From: Granulicella sp.
GTDB taxonomy: Bacteria > Acidobacteriota > Terriglobia > Terriglobales > Acidobacteriaceae
NCBI GenBank assembly: GCA_027450185.1
Contig: DAIDKF010000001.1
Span: 113,779-177,778 of the forward strand
Direction: 5' to 3'
Length of the DNA: 64,000 nucleotides
A program made the position numbers and the translations under genes. Positions 35,487-45,188 of the stretch are shown piece after piece. Numbering within the stretch: the first letter of the stretch is position 1; each line of letters starts with the position of its first letter. A model generated the notes under the pieces. The model searched no databases, had not been told where the DNA came from, and was given only the letters and a program-made list of their open reading frames with translations.

Positions 35487-36878
35487 CTACAGCCGATACG
35501 CACGTTTCACCAACCCATAAGCCAGCTCGTGGGCCAGTTCCACAGCCTCGCCTTCCTCCAGCCGATGGTCGCTCACCAGCTTCGCCAGGTACGCGCAATC
35601 CACCCGGCGTGCCATGTCATGCCGCGCCGGAATCGACAGAAACGCCCGTGTATCGTCATTAAATCCAACCGTGTTGTAGAAGCCGGCCGTCTCCGTCACG
35701 CGCTCATGGAAGCGCATCATCCCCTCCGGGCTATCATGAAACCACCACGGCGGTCCCAGCTTCAAGCAAGGGTAATGTCCCGCCAGCGGCGCCAACTCCC
35801 GGCTATAGGTCGACTCGTCCAGAGTGAACAGAATAATACTCAACCCCGGCTCATTTCCCACCAGATCCAGCATCGGTCGCAGAGCATCTACGTAGTTTGT
35901 CGCGCGCGGAATATCGGCTCCCGTATCGCGTCCATACCGTTCAAAAATCTTCCGATTGTGGTTCCGCACGCTCCCCGGATGAATCTGCATCACCAGCCCG
36001 TCCTCCAGGCTCATGCGCGCCATCTCGGTCAGCATCTGCGCCCGAAACAACTCCTGCTGCGCAGCATCCGCTTTGCCCCCGAGCACGCGTGCAAACAGCT
36101 CCGCCGCCTCCATCGCCGAAAGGTTCGCAGTCTGCGCCGTTGGATGTCCATGGTCGGTTGCCGTGCATCCAAGCGCGCGAAACCGCGCTCTGCTGGATCG
36201 CAAAGCGTTGAGATACCCTCCCCAGGTTGCCGTGTCCTCGCCCGTCTGCTGACCCAGCTTCGCAATATTTTCCGCGAACCCTGCAAACTCCGGATCCACC
36301 ACTGCGTCCGGCCGGAACGTTGGCAGAATCCTCGCCTTCCATCCCGAATCCTTGATCGCCTTGTGATCGGCCAGCGAGTCGAGGGCAGAATCGGTCGTCG
36401 CCAGCACCTCCAGCTTAAAGCGCTCATACAGCGCGCGCGGAAGAAACTCCGGGGTCCGCAACTTCTCTGCAATCACATCGTAATAATGGTCCGCATTCTT
36501 CTCCGACAGCCTCTCTTCGAATCCAAACAACTCCTGAAAGCAGAAGTCCAGCCAGATGCGCGTCGGTGTCCCGCGGAACAGATAGTAGTGGCTGGCAAAG
36601 ATCCGCCACACCTTGCGCGGATCCTTCATCTCCGCCTGTCCAATCTCCAACTCATCCATCGAGACGCCCTGGCTATAGAGCATCCGGTAGACGTAGTGAT
36701 CTGGCTGCACAAACAGCTTCGCCGGGTCAGGGAACGGTTCGTTCTTCGCAAACCACTCAGCCTGTGTATGTCCATGCGGGCTGATGATCGGTAACGTCCG
36801 TACCTGTTCATACAGCGCCTTGGCTATCGTTCGCGTACTGGATTCGGCTGGAAACAAGCGGTTTTCATGAAGCAGCAT
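35487..36878 (-). CDS. uxaC: Uronate isomerase
   Basis: 463 residues, amidohydrolase-superfamily enzyme converting D-galacturonate to tagaturonate and D-glucuronate to fructuronate. Diagnostic features: ISPHGHTQAEWF near the N terminus (metal-site HxH), DFCFQELFGFEERL, MQIHPGSVRNHN, and FNDDTRAFLSIPARHDMARRVDCAYLAKLV. Length equals the family norm. It is the intracellular entry step for galacturonate released by the two pectinases on the opposite strand. A GTGGT-CTG-ACCAC palindrome 34 bp before the start is the third operator-like site of the same type, tying it to the FadR-like regulator. The following genes of the pathway (reductase, dehydratase, KDG kinase) are not in the window. Confidence 0.95.
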   Translation of the reverse strand: MLLHENRLFPAESSTRTIAKALYEQVRTLPIISPHGHTQAEWFAKNEPFPDPAKLFVQPDHYVYRMLYSQGVSMDELEIGQAEMKDPRKVWRIFASHYYLFRGTPTRIWLDFCFQELFGFEERLSEKNADHYYDVIAEKLRTPEFLPRALYERFKLEVLATTDSALDSLADHKAIKDSGWKARILPTFRPDAVVDPEFAGFAENIAKLGQQTGEDTATWGGYLNALRSSRARFRALGCTATDHGHPTAQTANLSAMEAAELFARVLGGKADAAQQELFRAQMLTEMARMSLEDGLVMQIHPGSVRNHNRKIFERYGRDTGADIPRATNYVDALRPMLDLVGNEPGLSIILFTLDESTYSRELAPLAGHYPCLKLGPPWWFHDSPEGMMRFHERVTETAGFYNTVGFNDDTRAFLSIPARHDMARRVDCAYLAKLVSDHRLEEGEAVELAHELAYGLVKRAYRL

Positions 36879-36911
36879 GGCTGAAGTCCTACTCTCTTTC
36901 GAAGCAGCATC

Positions 36912-36924
36912 GTGGTCTGACCAC
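36912..36924. promoter_or_regulatory. Candidate FadR-family operator (site 3), upstream of uxaC
   Basis: GTGGTCTGACCAC: perfect 5-bp arms, 3-bp centre, 34 bp before the uxaC start. Equivalent to sites 1 and 2; the minus-strand reading GTGGTCAGACCAC is nearly identical to site 1. Confidence 0.6.
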
Positions 36925-36993
36925 TATGGCGACCCACTCGCAAGTATACACAGAACAGAATTGCGAATGCCACACCTGCGGGGCTGCTCAACT

Positions 36994-37036
36994 GCGTGGC
37001 CAGCGCCATCTTGCCGCAGATGCGCGCTGGCCACGC
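36994..37036 (-). terminator. 13-bp stem hairpin just after cydB
   Basis: GCGTGGCCAGCGC (36994-37006) pairs perfectly with GCGCTGGCCACGC (37024-37036) around a 17-nt loop, beginning 7 bp past the cydB stop. Strong but lacks a U-tract, so termination could be factor-dependent or the hairpin may protect the mRNA. Confidence 0.5.
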
Positions 37037-37042
37037 TCAGTC

Positions 37043-38089
37043 TCAGTGACCGTACGTATCGCTGTACTGCGATACCTTGCCTCGGAACAGCCAGTACACG
37101 ATCGAAAAATACATCAGCGCCAGCATCGTTCCTATCGTCCACCACACCAGACCCACCCTCAGGCTATGCGGCCCCACAATGGAGTTCGCAATCGTCATCG
37201 AGCCCATCGCAGGATTTGTCGAAGGCAGTAAAACCGGATAGAGTCCTACCGCGGCGCCACACAGCATCGCGATCAGGTAAGCGGACGATGACAGGAAGGC
37301 TCCCACCTCCGAGCCCTTGCGTAGCAGCACGATCATGCTCACCAGACTCATCGCCACGATGACCGGTGCCAGAAACGCAGCCGGATGCCCATGGTAGTTC
37401 TGCAGCGAATCCGGCCTTGCCACCACCGTTGCGGGGATGGCCAGCACCGTTGCCAGCGTAACCAGGGGCCACAGCAACCCGGCCGCTTTGCGCGCGCGCC
37501 TCCGCAACTCTCCCTCGCTCTTCACGATCAGGTACAGTGCCCCATGCAGCGCCAGGGCCAGCAACGCCACCACTCCGCCGATCACCGTATACCAATCCAG
37601 AATGCCAGGGTTCGGTCCCGTCCTCCAGTTGGTCCACAGCGCCAGAAAGAAGTAGTTGTCCGCGCCCAGCGGAACGCCGCGAATCACATTTGCCAGCGCA
37701 GCGCCAAAGAAGATCGCGAGCATCGCGCTTGCGAAGAAGAACAGGCCTCCGAAGAAGCTGCGCCAGATAGGGTCCGCGAAGTGTGCTCGCAGCTCCACTG
37801 CGAGTCCACGCAGGACCAGCAGCCACAGCACGATCATCAGCGGCATATAGAAGCCGCTGAACGCCGAAGCATAGACCAGTGGAAAGGCGAAGAACAGCGT
37901 GCCGCCTCCTGCCAGCAGCCACACCTCATTGCCGTCCCATACCGGGCCGATTGCGCTGATCACCTGATGCCGTTCTTCCTCCGTCCGGGCGACGAAGGGA
38001 AACAGTATCCCTGCACCCAGATCGAAGCCGTCCAGCACTACATAAGCGGCGAGCATCACCGCTACAATCCAGAACCAGAGAGTTGCCAT
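37043..38089 (-). CDS. cydB: Cytochrome bd ubiquinol oxidase subunit II
   Basis: 348-residue inner-membrane protein with eight or nine hydrophobic helices, beginning WFWIVAVMLAAYVVLDGFDLGAGILFPF (the LDGFDLG motif is the family hallmark). GPVWDGNEVWLLAGGG and FMPLMIVLWLLVLRGLAVELR follow as in other CydB proteins. Start set at ATG 38089, with AGGAGG 7 nt upstream; the longer open frame reaches into cydA and has no similarity. It follows cydA by 10 bp, so the two are one operon. The complex reduces oxygen to water with quinol at low oxygen tension without pumping protons. A strong hairpin follows the stop. No CydX-size ORF with a recognisable sequence could be identified after it. Confidence 0.95.
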   Translation of the reverse strand: MATLWFWIVAVMLAAYVVLDGFDLGAGILFPFVARTEEERHQVISAIGPVWDGNEVWLLAGGGTLFFAFPLVYASAFSGFYMPLMIVLWLLVLRGLAVELRAHFADPIWRSFFGGLFFFASAMLAIFFGAALANVIRGVPLGADNYFFLALWTNWRTGPNPGILDWYTVIGGVVALLALALHGALYLIVKSEGELRRRARKAAGLLWPLVTLATVLAIPATVVARPDSLQNYHGHPAAFLAPVIVAMSLVSMIVLLRKGSEVGAFLSSSAYLIAMLCGAAVGLYPVLLPSTNPAMGSMTIANSIVGPHSLRVGLVWWTIGTMLALMYFSIVYWLFRGKVSQYSDTYGH

Positions 38090-38099
38090 TTCGCGCCTC

Positions 38100-39452
38100 C
38101 TAAGCGTGCACTTGCGGTTGTGCTGCAGCGGTCGCAGCAGGCTTCGGGCCGCTTTCAATGATGTTGTACACCAGCAGCACCCACAGAATCGCAAGCACGG
38201 TATACATCCCCATAAATCCCAGCAGGCTGAACAGCGTGGTGCCCGCTCCCACGGTTGCGGAGTCGCTTCCTGCGGTTCGAATCAGGTTGTACACCAGCCA
38301 CGGCTGCCTGCCGATCTCCGCCGTCATCCAACCTGCGGTGTTCGCAATATAGGGCAGCGGAAAGCTCAGCAGTATCGGCCACAGCATCCATCGCGAGCTA
38401 TACAGTTTGCCGCGCCAAAGCAGAAACACTGCCAAGCCCATCAGCCCCGCAAAGTATGTCCCCAGCCCCGCCATAATGTGGTACGCATAAAACAGCAGTG
38501 GCAGCGTTGTTGGCCACTGGTCCTTGGGGTAGGAGTCCAACCCCTGCACCTCCGCTGCGCTTGTTCCGTAGATCAGGAAGCTCAGCACCTTGTTGACTGC
38601 GATCGGATTGTCGATCTTTTGTGCCTCGATATCCGGCTGTCCCATCAGCACAATTGGCGCACCTTTTTGCGAGTGGAACAGTCCCTCCATCCCGGCCATC
38701 GCCGTCGGTTGATTGTCCGCCACAAATTTTCCCTGCATGTCTCCGGTCGGGAAGATCATCGTAATCGACGCGACCACCGCGGCAATCACGCCCACCCGTA
38801 CAAATATCCTCCCAAAATCAACATCCCGTTTCTGCAACAGATACAGCGCTCCAACCGAGGACATCACAAACGCGCCTGTAACCACCGCACCGCACATATT
38901 ATGTGCATACTGCCGCAGTGCCCACGGATTCGTCATCAATCCCCAGAAGCTGCTCACCTGATACGTTCCGTTCGGCATCAATTCATACGCCACCGGATGC
39001 TGCATCCAGGCATCCGTCACAATAATGAAGAATCCCGAGATCCACGATCCCAGAAACACCATGAACCCTGCTCCCCAGTGAGCCAGGCGGCTCAGCCGTT
39101 TTTCACCGAACAGAAAAAGCCCCAGGAACGACGACTCCAGAAAGAATGAGAACACGCCCTCCATGGCCAGCGGCTGCCCAATTACTCCGCCTGTCCGTCG
39201 CGAAAACTCCGACCAGTTCGTCCCGAACTGAAACTCCATCGGTATGCCCGTAACCACGCCCAGCAGAAAGTTCACGGCAAAGATCTTCGCCCAGAATCTA
39301 GCCGCCTCGTCATAGCGCTCATCGTTGGTGCGCAGCGCCATCGTCTTCAGCACCACAAGCAGCAGCGCCAGCCCCATCGTCAACTGTGGAAAGAGATAGT
39401 GAAACGTAACCGTAAAGGAAAATTGAAGCCTGTGTAGCGTAAGTGCATCCAT
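38100..39452 (-). CDS. cydA: Cytochrome bd ubiquinol oxidase subunit I
   Basis: 450 residues, haem-bearing subunit. N-terminal LHRLQFSFTVTFHYLFPQLT with the haem-b595 ligand His, then the GQPLAMEGVFSFFLESSFLG helix and the GWMTAEIGRQPWLVYNLIRT segment that closes the quinol-binding region. The short length indicates a short Q-loop (cyanide-insensitive/CIO-type subclass) rather than the ~520-residue E. coli type. GAGGAG lies about nine bases before the ATG. Followed by cydB after 10 bp. A 162-bp region separates it from the TonB receptor 3' end and presumably carries the promoter, but no clear -35/-10 pair was found there. Confidence 0.95.
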   Translation of the reverse strand: MDALTLHRLQFSFTVTFHYLFPQLTMGLALLLVVLKTMALRTNDERYDEAARFWAKIFAVNFLLGVVTGIPMEFQFGTNWSEFSRRTGGVIGQPLAMEGVFSFFLESSFLGLFLFGEKRLSRLAHWGAGFMVFLGSWISGFFIIVTDAWMQHPVAYELMPNGTYQVSSFWGLMTNPWALRQYAHNMCGAVVTGAFVMSSVGALYLLQKRDVDFGRIFVRVGVIAAVVASITMIFPTGDMQGKFVADNQPTAMAGMEGLFHSQKGAPIVLMGQPDIEAQKIDNPIAVNKVLSFLIYGTSAAEVQGLDSYPKDQWPTTLPLLFYAYHIMAGLGTYFAGLMGLAVFLLWRGKLYSSRWMLWPILLSFPLPYIANTAGWMTAEIGRQPWLVYNLIRTAGSDSATVGAGTTLFSLLGFMGMYTVLAILWVLLVYNIIESGPKPAATAAAQPQVHA

Positions 39453-39550
39453 CGTGCAGGTCTCCTCTTATCCCTTAGCGTACTCTCGAAATTTGTGCAG
39501 CGTGAGTGATAATCGCCCGACCGGGAAATTTCAGCCTCCGTTTTGTGGAC

Positions 39551-39587
39551 TGAACAAAATCAATGGGAGGCTCTAGTAGCCTCCCAT
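39551..39587 (-). terminator. Intrinsic terminator of the TonB-receptor gene
   Basis: On the minus strand a 10-bp perfect stem (ATGGGAGGCT with AGCCTCCCAT, 39563-39587) with 5-nt loop is followed by TGATTTTGTT. It starts 28 bp after the receptor stop, a good rho-independent layout. Confidence 0.7.
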
Positions 39588-39614
39588 CGGTGTCAACGCC
39601 AACGCCTCTATCTA

Positions 39615-42600
39615 TCAGAACTGAAGCTGCAGCGACATCTGAATCTGGCGTGGACTTCCGATCGTATGTGTCGTTACGCCAAGTCCAGCCGGACAATTAT
39701 AGAAGCTGCTATTACTCTGCTGCCCCTGGTTATTGCAGTTCGCAGGTAAAGGCGTAGTCCCCGCGCTAGGGAAGGAGTTGTAATTAATATTCTGCGAGAC
39801 TTCATTTCCAGGAATATCAAAGCTGGTCGTGTTGCTTACGTTATAGACGTCAAAGGTGTACTTCAAACTATAGCGATCCGTAAACTGCGTCATCTTGATC
39901 AGCGACGCATCCGCCCGCTTCTGGAATGCCTGCCGGAAGATATTGCGTTGCCCCGTCGTAAATCCTGTCTCATAAGGATCGTTGGAGGGAATACCCCCGT
40001 TGAAGGATCCCGGCGCCAGCAGTGGAATCGTAAAACAGCTCGCATTCAGGGCCGTATCGTTTGGATTGATGGATGTAAACGCACCTGACGACGAGCCATT
40101 TCGCGCGCTCTTCGGTGTGCATCCCGGAGCTAGTGGAACAATAGGATTCGTGATGCCGTCCGCCGTACTGTAGTAAACGCTCCCGATAGCTCCACTAAAG
40201 TCGATCACGCTATACGGCTGGCCGCTCTGCAGCACCGTCAGCCCCACCAGCGACCATCCATCTGCCAGGTAGCCTTTCAGTGAGTATTTTTTCGCAAAGT
40301 CAGGCAGCCGATACATGTAGTTAAAGTTGGTGACATGTGTGCGGTCGAAGTCCGACGACGCATAACCACTTCGTAGGTTCAACGGATTATTGCCGTTATA
40401 GAACAATCCCAGGCCGCTCTGCTCGTCCAGCGCATGCGAGTACGTATAGGAGGACCCTACCTGTATCCCATGGCTCATGCGTTTTTCCACGTGCACCTGC
40501 AACGCGTTATACGCATCCACTCCGGCGGCCTTGTAATCGATCGACTCCGCCGCATAGCCAATATACGGAACGCGCAGATCGACGTTGCCGCCTTCATAGT
40601 TTGCCAGGTACGGTGTCCCGTCCGGTAAATTCTCTCCACCCACTGTGTAGCCATAGCTATAGCTCTGCGCATAGGGCCCTCCGGCCAGTGCAGGGCTTGA
40701 TGGCGAAACAATATTCGGTTGGTTGAACGGAACTGGAATTACCTGGTGGCGTCCTACATTCCCGACATATCCAACTTCGATCGCAAGATCATTGCGCGGC
40801 TGCCATTGAACGTCGAGTGTGTAGTTGATCGTGTATGGAAGTTTATTCGTCCTGTCATACACTCCAAGAGAAATTGGCTGCCCTCCACTTAAAATAGCGG
40901 CTGCATTAGGGAGATATTTGCTAAGATCGGATGCCTTTGGATTAGAAGGTGCGGCATTTTCGGTATTGGTATACGGATATTCCAGGTTGCCAGTAGCAGG
41001 AGTGCCGCCGCATGTTGGTAGATAGCCCTGGTAGAAACTCTCTCCCGCTGCTCCGGCTGCGGTATTCAAGCAGGTCTGTGCCGTCACAAAGGGAAGTTGC
41101 TGGTTTACCCCAAATGGCCCCCCCGTCACTGTTCCGATAGCGTAGCCAGGTGAAAAGTAGCTAAAAAGTTCTCCGCGGTCATAATACATTCCACTGCCAG
41201 CACGGACCACCACCTTGTTATGAAATAGCTCTGGCTGCCACGCCGCACCCAGTCGTGGCGCAATGCCCCACTGCCGGTTGGTCAGCGTCGTGTTACTAAC
41301 TCCAGCGGTCCCATTTGCATTATTACCAGCAATAATGAATCCAGGATTTACAATAGTATCCGCTGCTACGTTATAGCTGTACAACGTAGGATCAAAGTTG
41401 AAGATACGCCCATACTTTTCTGTCAGTCCGCCATCCCAGTCATACCGTACCCCGGCAGTCAGGCTAATGTTCGGCGTGATCTGGAACTTATCCTGTAGGT
41501 AAAGCCCAACCTGATTTGCTCGATAATACCGATTGGCATTTCCTTGCAGAAACGAAGTAACGTAGAACTGGGTCACCGAGCCCCCCGGTGTCACCAACCC
41601 TTGTACAAACTGGCTAAGATCATCTGCGGTCACTGTTCCCGCACCGGTGCGTTTGTCGATTGTGTTCAATTGCGTATAGCTATACGTACCGCCGAAGCTC
41701 ACCGTATGTCTACCAAGTGCCCAGATAGCATTAGCCGAGGGCTCTATGCGATTCTGGAACGCGCCCGTATTCGAACTCTGCCCCTCCGCATTCGGCCCAA
41801 TATCCAAAATCCCCGTAGACGCAAGGCCTGCCGCCGTAGCAGCTTGTCCAAGAACATTCACAATCGACACCCCCGGAAAGTATGTAGATCCGAACGTATC
41901 AATTGAGGCCGTGCCAGCCGATCCTCCCGGTATAGCATCAGGACCGAAAGGCTGTTCATTATTTGCATATGTCTTCTCGCGCAATATTCCTACCGTCTGC
42001 TGTGTGCTCAAATTAGGTTTCACCAGATACGTGTTATTGATCGAGAAGACCTGCGATCCAGAATCCAGATGCTCTGTAAAGCCAGGTACGCTGGAGTATG
42101 CATATGGCGCAAGCGTAGGATCATGCTGATAGAAGTACTTCAGCGAAACCGTATCCTTTGCGCTAGCGTTATAGTCCATATCGGCAACGGCAATATCTGC
42201 TTTGAATCGCCCCGTCCCCGGAAGAAATGCATTGAACGGATGCACTGGAGACAGTCCCGCCCCCGTATCATTCGGGATAAGCCACTTTCCCGGCTCGCCC
42301 GGCAGCGCTGGTGAATTGAACAGCGCCATCACCACCTGCGGATCGATGCTGCTCGCAGTCAGTGGCGGATTGAACGTGCTGCTAGACGGAAACTGCGCAT
42401 TTACAATTGTCGCCAAACCTTGCGCTGTTCGCGTCGTATCGCTAAGTCCTACTGGCACATCCAAAAACGAATCGCCAATTTCCTGGTCCGACACTTGTAG
42501 GTGCTGGTACGCAATAAATCCGAATAACTTATTCTTGATAATCGGTCCTCCAGCCGTTCCTCCGGCTAGATAACGATGTAACTCCGGGTTCTTCATGTTC

Positions 42601-43556
42601 TCCGGAATGTCCTGATCATTCTTGAAGAAAAATGGTGCAGCATTAATCCAGTTTGTTCCTCGATGCACATAGGCTGTGCCATGAAAGTTGTTGGTCCCCG
42701 ACGCCGTACTTAAATCGATATGCGCGCCTGACGTAGATCCCTGTTGCGCATCGTACATCGAGGCATTTACCCGCACCTCCTGAATCGTCTCCGGCGCCGG
42801 CGTTGGTAGCGCATTGCCAATCGACAGATAAATCGAAGCCACCGACTGAATTACGCCGCCAGCCCCGAGGCTCGTCGACACTCCTGTGCTATTGATTACG
42901 CGTGCTGAGTCCACCTCGCTCGTACTTTTGCCATTAAATAAATTGCTTGCGTCCACACCATTAATGGAAAAACTATTGCTCGTATCACGCTGCCCGTTGG
43001 CCCAAATGGGAAGATTCCCTAAGCCCGAGTTAGCGCCTGTACCCGGTGGCAGCTCTGCGTTTACCCCTGGAGCCAGAATGGCCATCCCTGTAAAGCTTCC
43101 CGTCGCCTGAGGAATCGATTCGATCTGCGCTTTATCGAGTACATAGCCGTTGGTCGTATCGGTAGCATTCAGCAGCGGGCTCGCGTTCACGGTTACCGAG
43201 TCCGCCGCTGATCCCACAGCCAGTTTTACCGGAAGCGTTAGCGTACGGTCCGCCTGCACCACAATTCCCGGAATCCGCTCTGTTCTGAAGCCGTCCAGCG
43301 TATAAGTTATTACGTACGTGCCAATCGGCATGTCCGCCAGCGCGTAGCCTCCCGTTCCATTGCTTTTGGCCGTGCGCACGAGCTTCGTCTCATCCGATGT
43401 GGCCTTCACTGTGACCCCAGGAATCGCGCTTCCCGAAGGATCGACCACTGTTCCTGTGATGCCTCCTAATGTCTGTTGCGCAACAGAAGTTCTTATCACG
43501 CCCACAACTGCGACCACAAGAAATAGGATGGCTGTCAACCTACGTTTGAGATACAC
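39615..43556 (-). CDS. Oar-type TonB-dependent receptor with carboxypeptidase-regulatory-like N-domain
   Basis: About 1313 residues, outer-membrane beta-barrel. Signal peptide LTAILFLVVAVVGVIRTSVAQ, then a CarboxypepD-reg-like beta sandwich (ITGTVVDPSGSAIPGVTVKA ... GGYALADMPIGTYVITYTLDGF), plug domain (from about 120: YVLDKAQIESIPQATG, NSFSINGVDASNLFNG) and a large barrel ending in aromatic Phe (IQMSLQLQF). This giant family is expanded in Acidobacteriota and is presumed to import oligosaccharides or peptides. Start uncertain: TTG at 43559 or GTG at 43556 both lie 7-10 nt after AGGAGG. An intrinsic terminator follows. Not obviously operonic with neighbours. Composition is less C-ending in wobble positions than the genes at 22-36 kb. 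Confidence 0.92.
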   Translation of the reverse strand: MYLKRRLTAILFLVVAVVGVIRTSVAQQTLGGITGTVVDPSGSAIPGVTVKATSDETKLVRTAKSNGTGGYALADMPIGTYVITYTLDGFRTERIPGIVVQADRTLTLPVKLAVGSAADSVTVNASPLLNATDTTNGYVLDKAQIESIPQATGSFTGMAILAPGVNAELPPGTGANSGLGNLPIWANGQRDTSNSFSINGVDASNLFNGKSTSEVDSARVINSTGVSTSLGAGGVIQSVASIYLSIGNALPTPAPETIQEVRVNASMYDAQQGSTSGAHIDLSTASGTNNFHGTAYVHRGTNWINAAPFFFKNDQDIPENMKNPELHRYLAGGTAGGPIIKNKLFGFIAYQHLQVSDQEIGDSFLDVPVGLSDTTRTAQGLATIVNAQFPSSSTFNPPLTASSIDPQVVMALFNSPALPGEPGKWLIPNDTGAGLSPVHPFNAFLPGTGRFKADIAVADMDYNASAKDTVSLKYFYQHDPTLAPYAYSSVPGFTEHLDSGSQVFSINNTYLVKPNLSTQQTVGILREKTYANNEQPFGPDAIPGGSAGTASIDTFGSTYFPGVSIVNVLGQAATAAGLASTGILDIGPNAEGQSSNTGAFQNRIEPSANAIWALGRHTVSFGGTYSYTQLNTIDKRTGAGTVTADDLSQFVQGLVTPGGSVTQFYVTSFLQGNANRYYRANQVGLYLQDKFQITPNISLTAGVRYDWDGGLTEKYGRIFNFDPTLYSYNVAADTIVNPGFIIAGNNANGTAGVSNTTLTNRQWGIAPRLGAAWQPELFHNKVVVRAGSGMYYDRGELFSYFSPGYAIGTVTGGPFGVNQQLPFVTAQTCLNTAAGAAGESFYQGYLPTCGGTPATGNLEYPYTNTENAAPSNPKASDLSKYLPNAAAILSGGQPISLGVYDRTNKLPYTINYTLDVQWQPRNDLAIEVGYVGNVGRHQVIPVPFNQPNIVSPSSPALAGGPYAQSYSYGYTVGGENLPDGTPYLANYEGGNVDLRVPYIGYAAESIDYKAAGVDAYNALQVHVEKRMSHGIQVGSSYTYSHALDEQSGLGLFYNGNNPLNLRSGYASSDFDRTHVTNFNYMYRLPDFAKKYSLKGYLADGWSLVGLTVLQSGQPYSVIDFSGAIGSVYYSTADGITNPIVPLAPGCTPKSARNGSSSGAFTSINPNDTALNASCFTIPLLAPGSFNGGIPSNDPYETGFTTGQRNIFRQAFQKRADASLIKMTQFTDRYSLKYTFDVYNVSNTTSFDIPGNEVSQNINYNSFPSAGTTPLPANCNNQGQQSNSSFYNCPAGLGVTTHTIGSPRQIQMSLQLQF

Positions 43557-44144
43557 CAATGCATTGCCTCCTGGAGGGTAAGTCGTCGTGTGCGCATCCG
43601 CAGGTCGATACACTTCGACACAGCATTCACCGCGTCATCGGCGAGGGCTCGAATGTTACGATCTACGGCGTCTGCTTGTAGTCGAACGTCACTACAAAAT
43701 CGTGCACCGATTTCGTTGCGATAGCTGGAATGTATAAGTTGTTTTCAACTTAGTTCGATAGACCACTGCGTTGCCTCCAAAAGGGTGTTCGGGGGTAGAG
43801 CGCTGCATGGATCGTGTCTTGCAGACCGTATGGGACGGCCGGCGAAAGATACAGAGGGATACTCCGGCCAGCCGGATGGAAGAGCTCTTAGGTTTTCTGA
43901 GCCGATAAGGAGAGCATAGCCGAAGTCGCGCGAACTGCAAAGCAATTTGCAACAGCACATAAATATTCCATAAAAATAAACTCGCTCGGTTTCTACTCCG
44001 CGCCGCAGGCTGATCATTGCTTCGCACGCATGACAATCGTCACAACGCTTTCCTGACGCATCTCACTGTCATCCACACATGGCCGCTTCCATACTCGCTC
44101 TTGTACTCAGCCTTCTCCCATACGAGCACGTCACAGGAGCCGCC
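43557..44144. other. Divergent intergenic region between TonB receptor and ABC exporter
   Basis: No gene is supported here. The 22-nt stretch 43757-43778 repeats the receptor's ribosome-binding and start region (43550-43571) with 19 of 22 identities, so an old duplicated leader or start may be present. The A/T-rich stretch 43960-43985 (ATAAATATTCCATAAAAATAAA) is the likeliest promoter area, but I see no convincing -35/-10 pair. It may serve both directions. Confidence 0.5.
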
Positions 44145-45143
44145 ATGACCGCCGTTCTCGAATCCGCCGCCCCCACCTCCGCTTCATCGTCACCCACTCC
44201 GTCCTCGCAGCTTCAGCCCGTCGCCGCTCTCGCCCACATCACCAAGCGCTACGCCAACGGTGTTCTCGCCCTCGACGACATCTCTCTCTCCCTCCACCCC
44301 GGCGAGATCGTCGCTCTCCTTGGTCCCAACGGCGCCGGGAAATCCACTGCCGTCAAACTCCTCATGGGTCTCAGCGTTCCCACCATGGGCAGCGTCCGCA
44401 TCTTTGCTGCAGATCCACGCCTCACCGCCACCCGCCTCCGCACCGGCGTCATGCTTCAGGTCGGCCGCGCGCCTGAGATGCTTCGCGTCCGCGAGCACAT
44501 CAACATCTTCCGCGGCTACTATCCCAACCCCATGCCCTACGCCGACATCCTCCGCGCAGCGCAGCTCGACGGCATCGAGGACCGCATGTTCGGCCAGCTC
44601 AGCGGTGGCCAGAAGCAGCGCACTCTCTTCGCGCTCGCCCTCGCCGGTGACCCCGACCTGCTCTTCCTCGACGAGCCCACCGTCGGCCTCGACATCGAAT
44701 CTCGCCGCGGCATGTGGGCGCAGATCCGCTCCCTTGCCGCCCGCGGCAAAACCGTCCTTCTTACCACCCACTACCTCGAAGAGGCCGACGCCCTCGCCCA
44801 TCGCATCGTCGTCATCAACAAGGGTCGCGTGGTCTGTGAAGGCACTCCCGGCGAAGTCAAATCCCTCGGTTACGCAAGCACCACCAGAGCCTCCGGCATC
44901 ACCGCCAGTCGCACTCTCAAGATCATCCACTGCTCCACCACTCTCCCTGCCGCCACCATACTCGCCATACCCGGCGTCACCACCGCAGACACTCTTGGCG
45001 CCACCACCACCATCCAAACCACCCAACCCGAGCAAACCCTCCGCGAACTCCTCGCCCTCGACGCTACACTCTCCGCCCTCGAAGTCTCCAGCCCCGCCCT
45101 TGAAGACGCCTTCCTCGCCCTGACCTCCAGCCAGCCTTCCTGA
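44145..45143 (+). CDS. ABC-2 exporter ATP-binding protein
   Basis: 332 residues, cytoplasmic ATPase of a NatA/DrrA-type exporter. N-terminal nucleotide-binding domain: Walker A GPNGAGKST, Q-loop region VMLQVGRAPEM, signature LSGGQKQR, Walker B LLFLDEPT, H-loop LLTTHYLEEADALAHR. A C-terminal ~100-residue extension of the DUF4162-like kind follows. Start set at ATG 44145, with AGGAG six bases upstream, rather than an upstream in-frame ATG at 44079 that would add a hydrophobic leader atypical of this family. The permease follows after 45 bp and a DesK/DesR-like pair after that. The system resembles ABC export modules controlled by their own two-component pair. Substrate unknown. Confidence 0.92.
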   Translation: MTAVLESAAPTSASSSPTPSSQLQPVAALAHITKRYANGVLALDDISLSLHPGEIVALLGPNGAGKSTAVKLLMGLSVPTMGSVRIFAADPRLTATRLRTGVMLQVGRAPEMLRVREHINIFRGYYPNPMPYADILRAAQLDGIEDRMFGQLSGGQKQRTLFALALAGDPDLLFLDEPTVGLDIESRRGMWAQIRSLAARGKTVLLTTHYLEEADALAHRIVVINKGRVVCEGTPGEVKSLGYASTTRASGITASRTLKIIHCSTTLPAATILAIPGVTTADTLGATTTIQTTQPEQTLRELLALDATLSALEVSSPALEDAFLALTSSQPS

Positions 45144-45188
45144 TCTCCAATCCCTGCCCCCAATCCCTGCCTCTCAGGAGCCGTCCCC

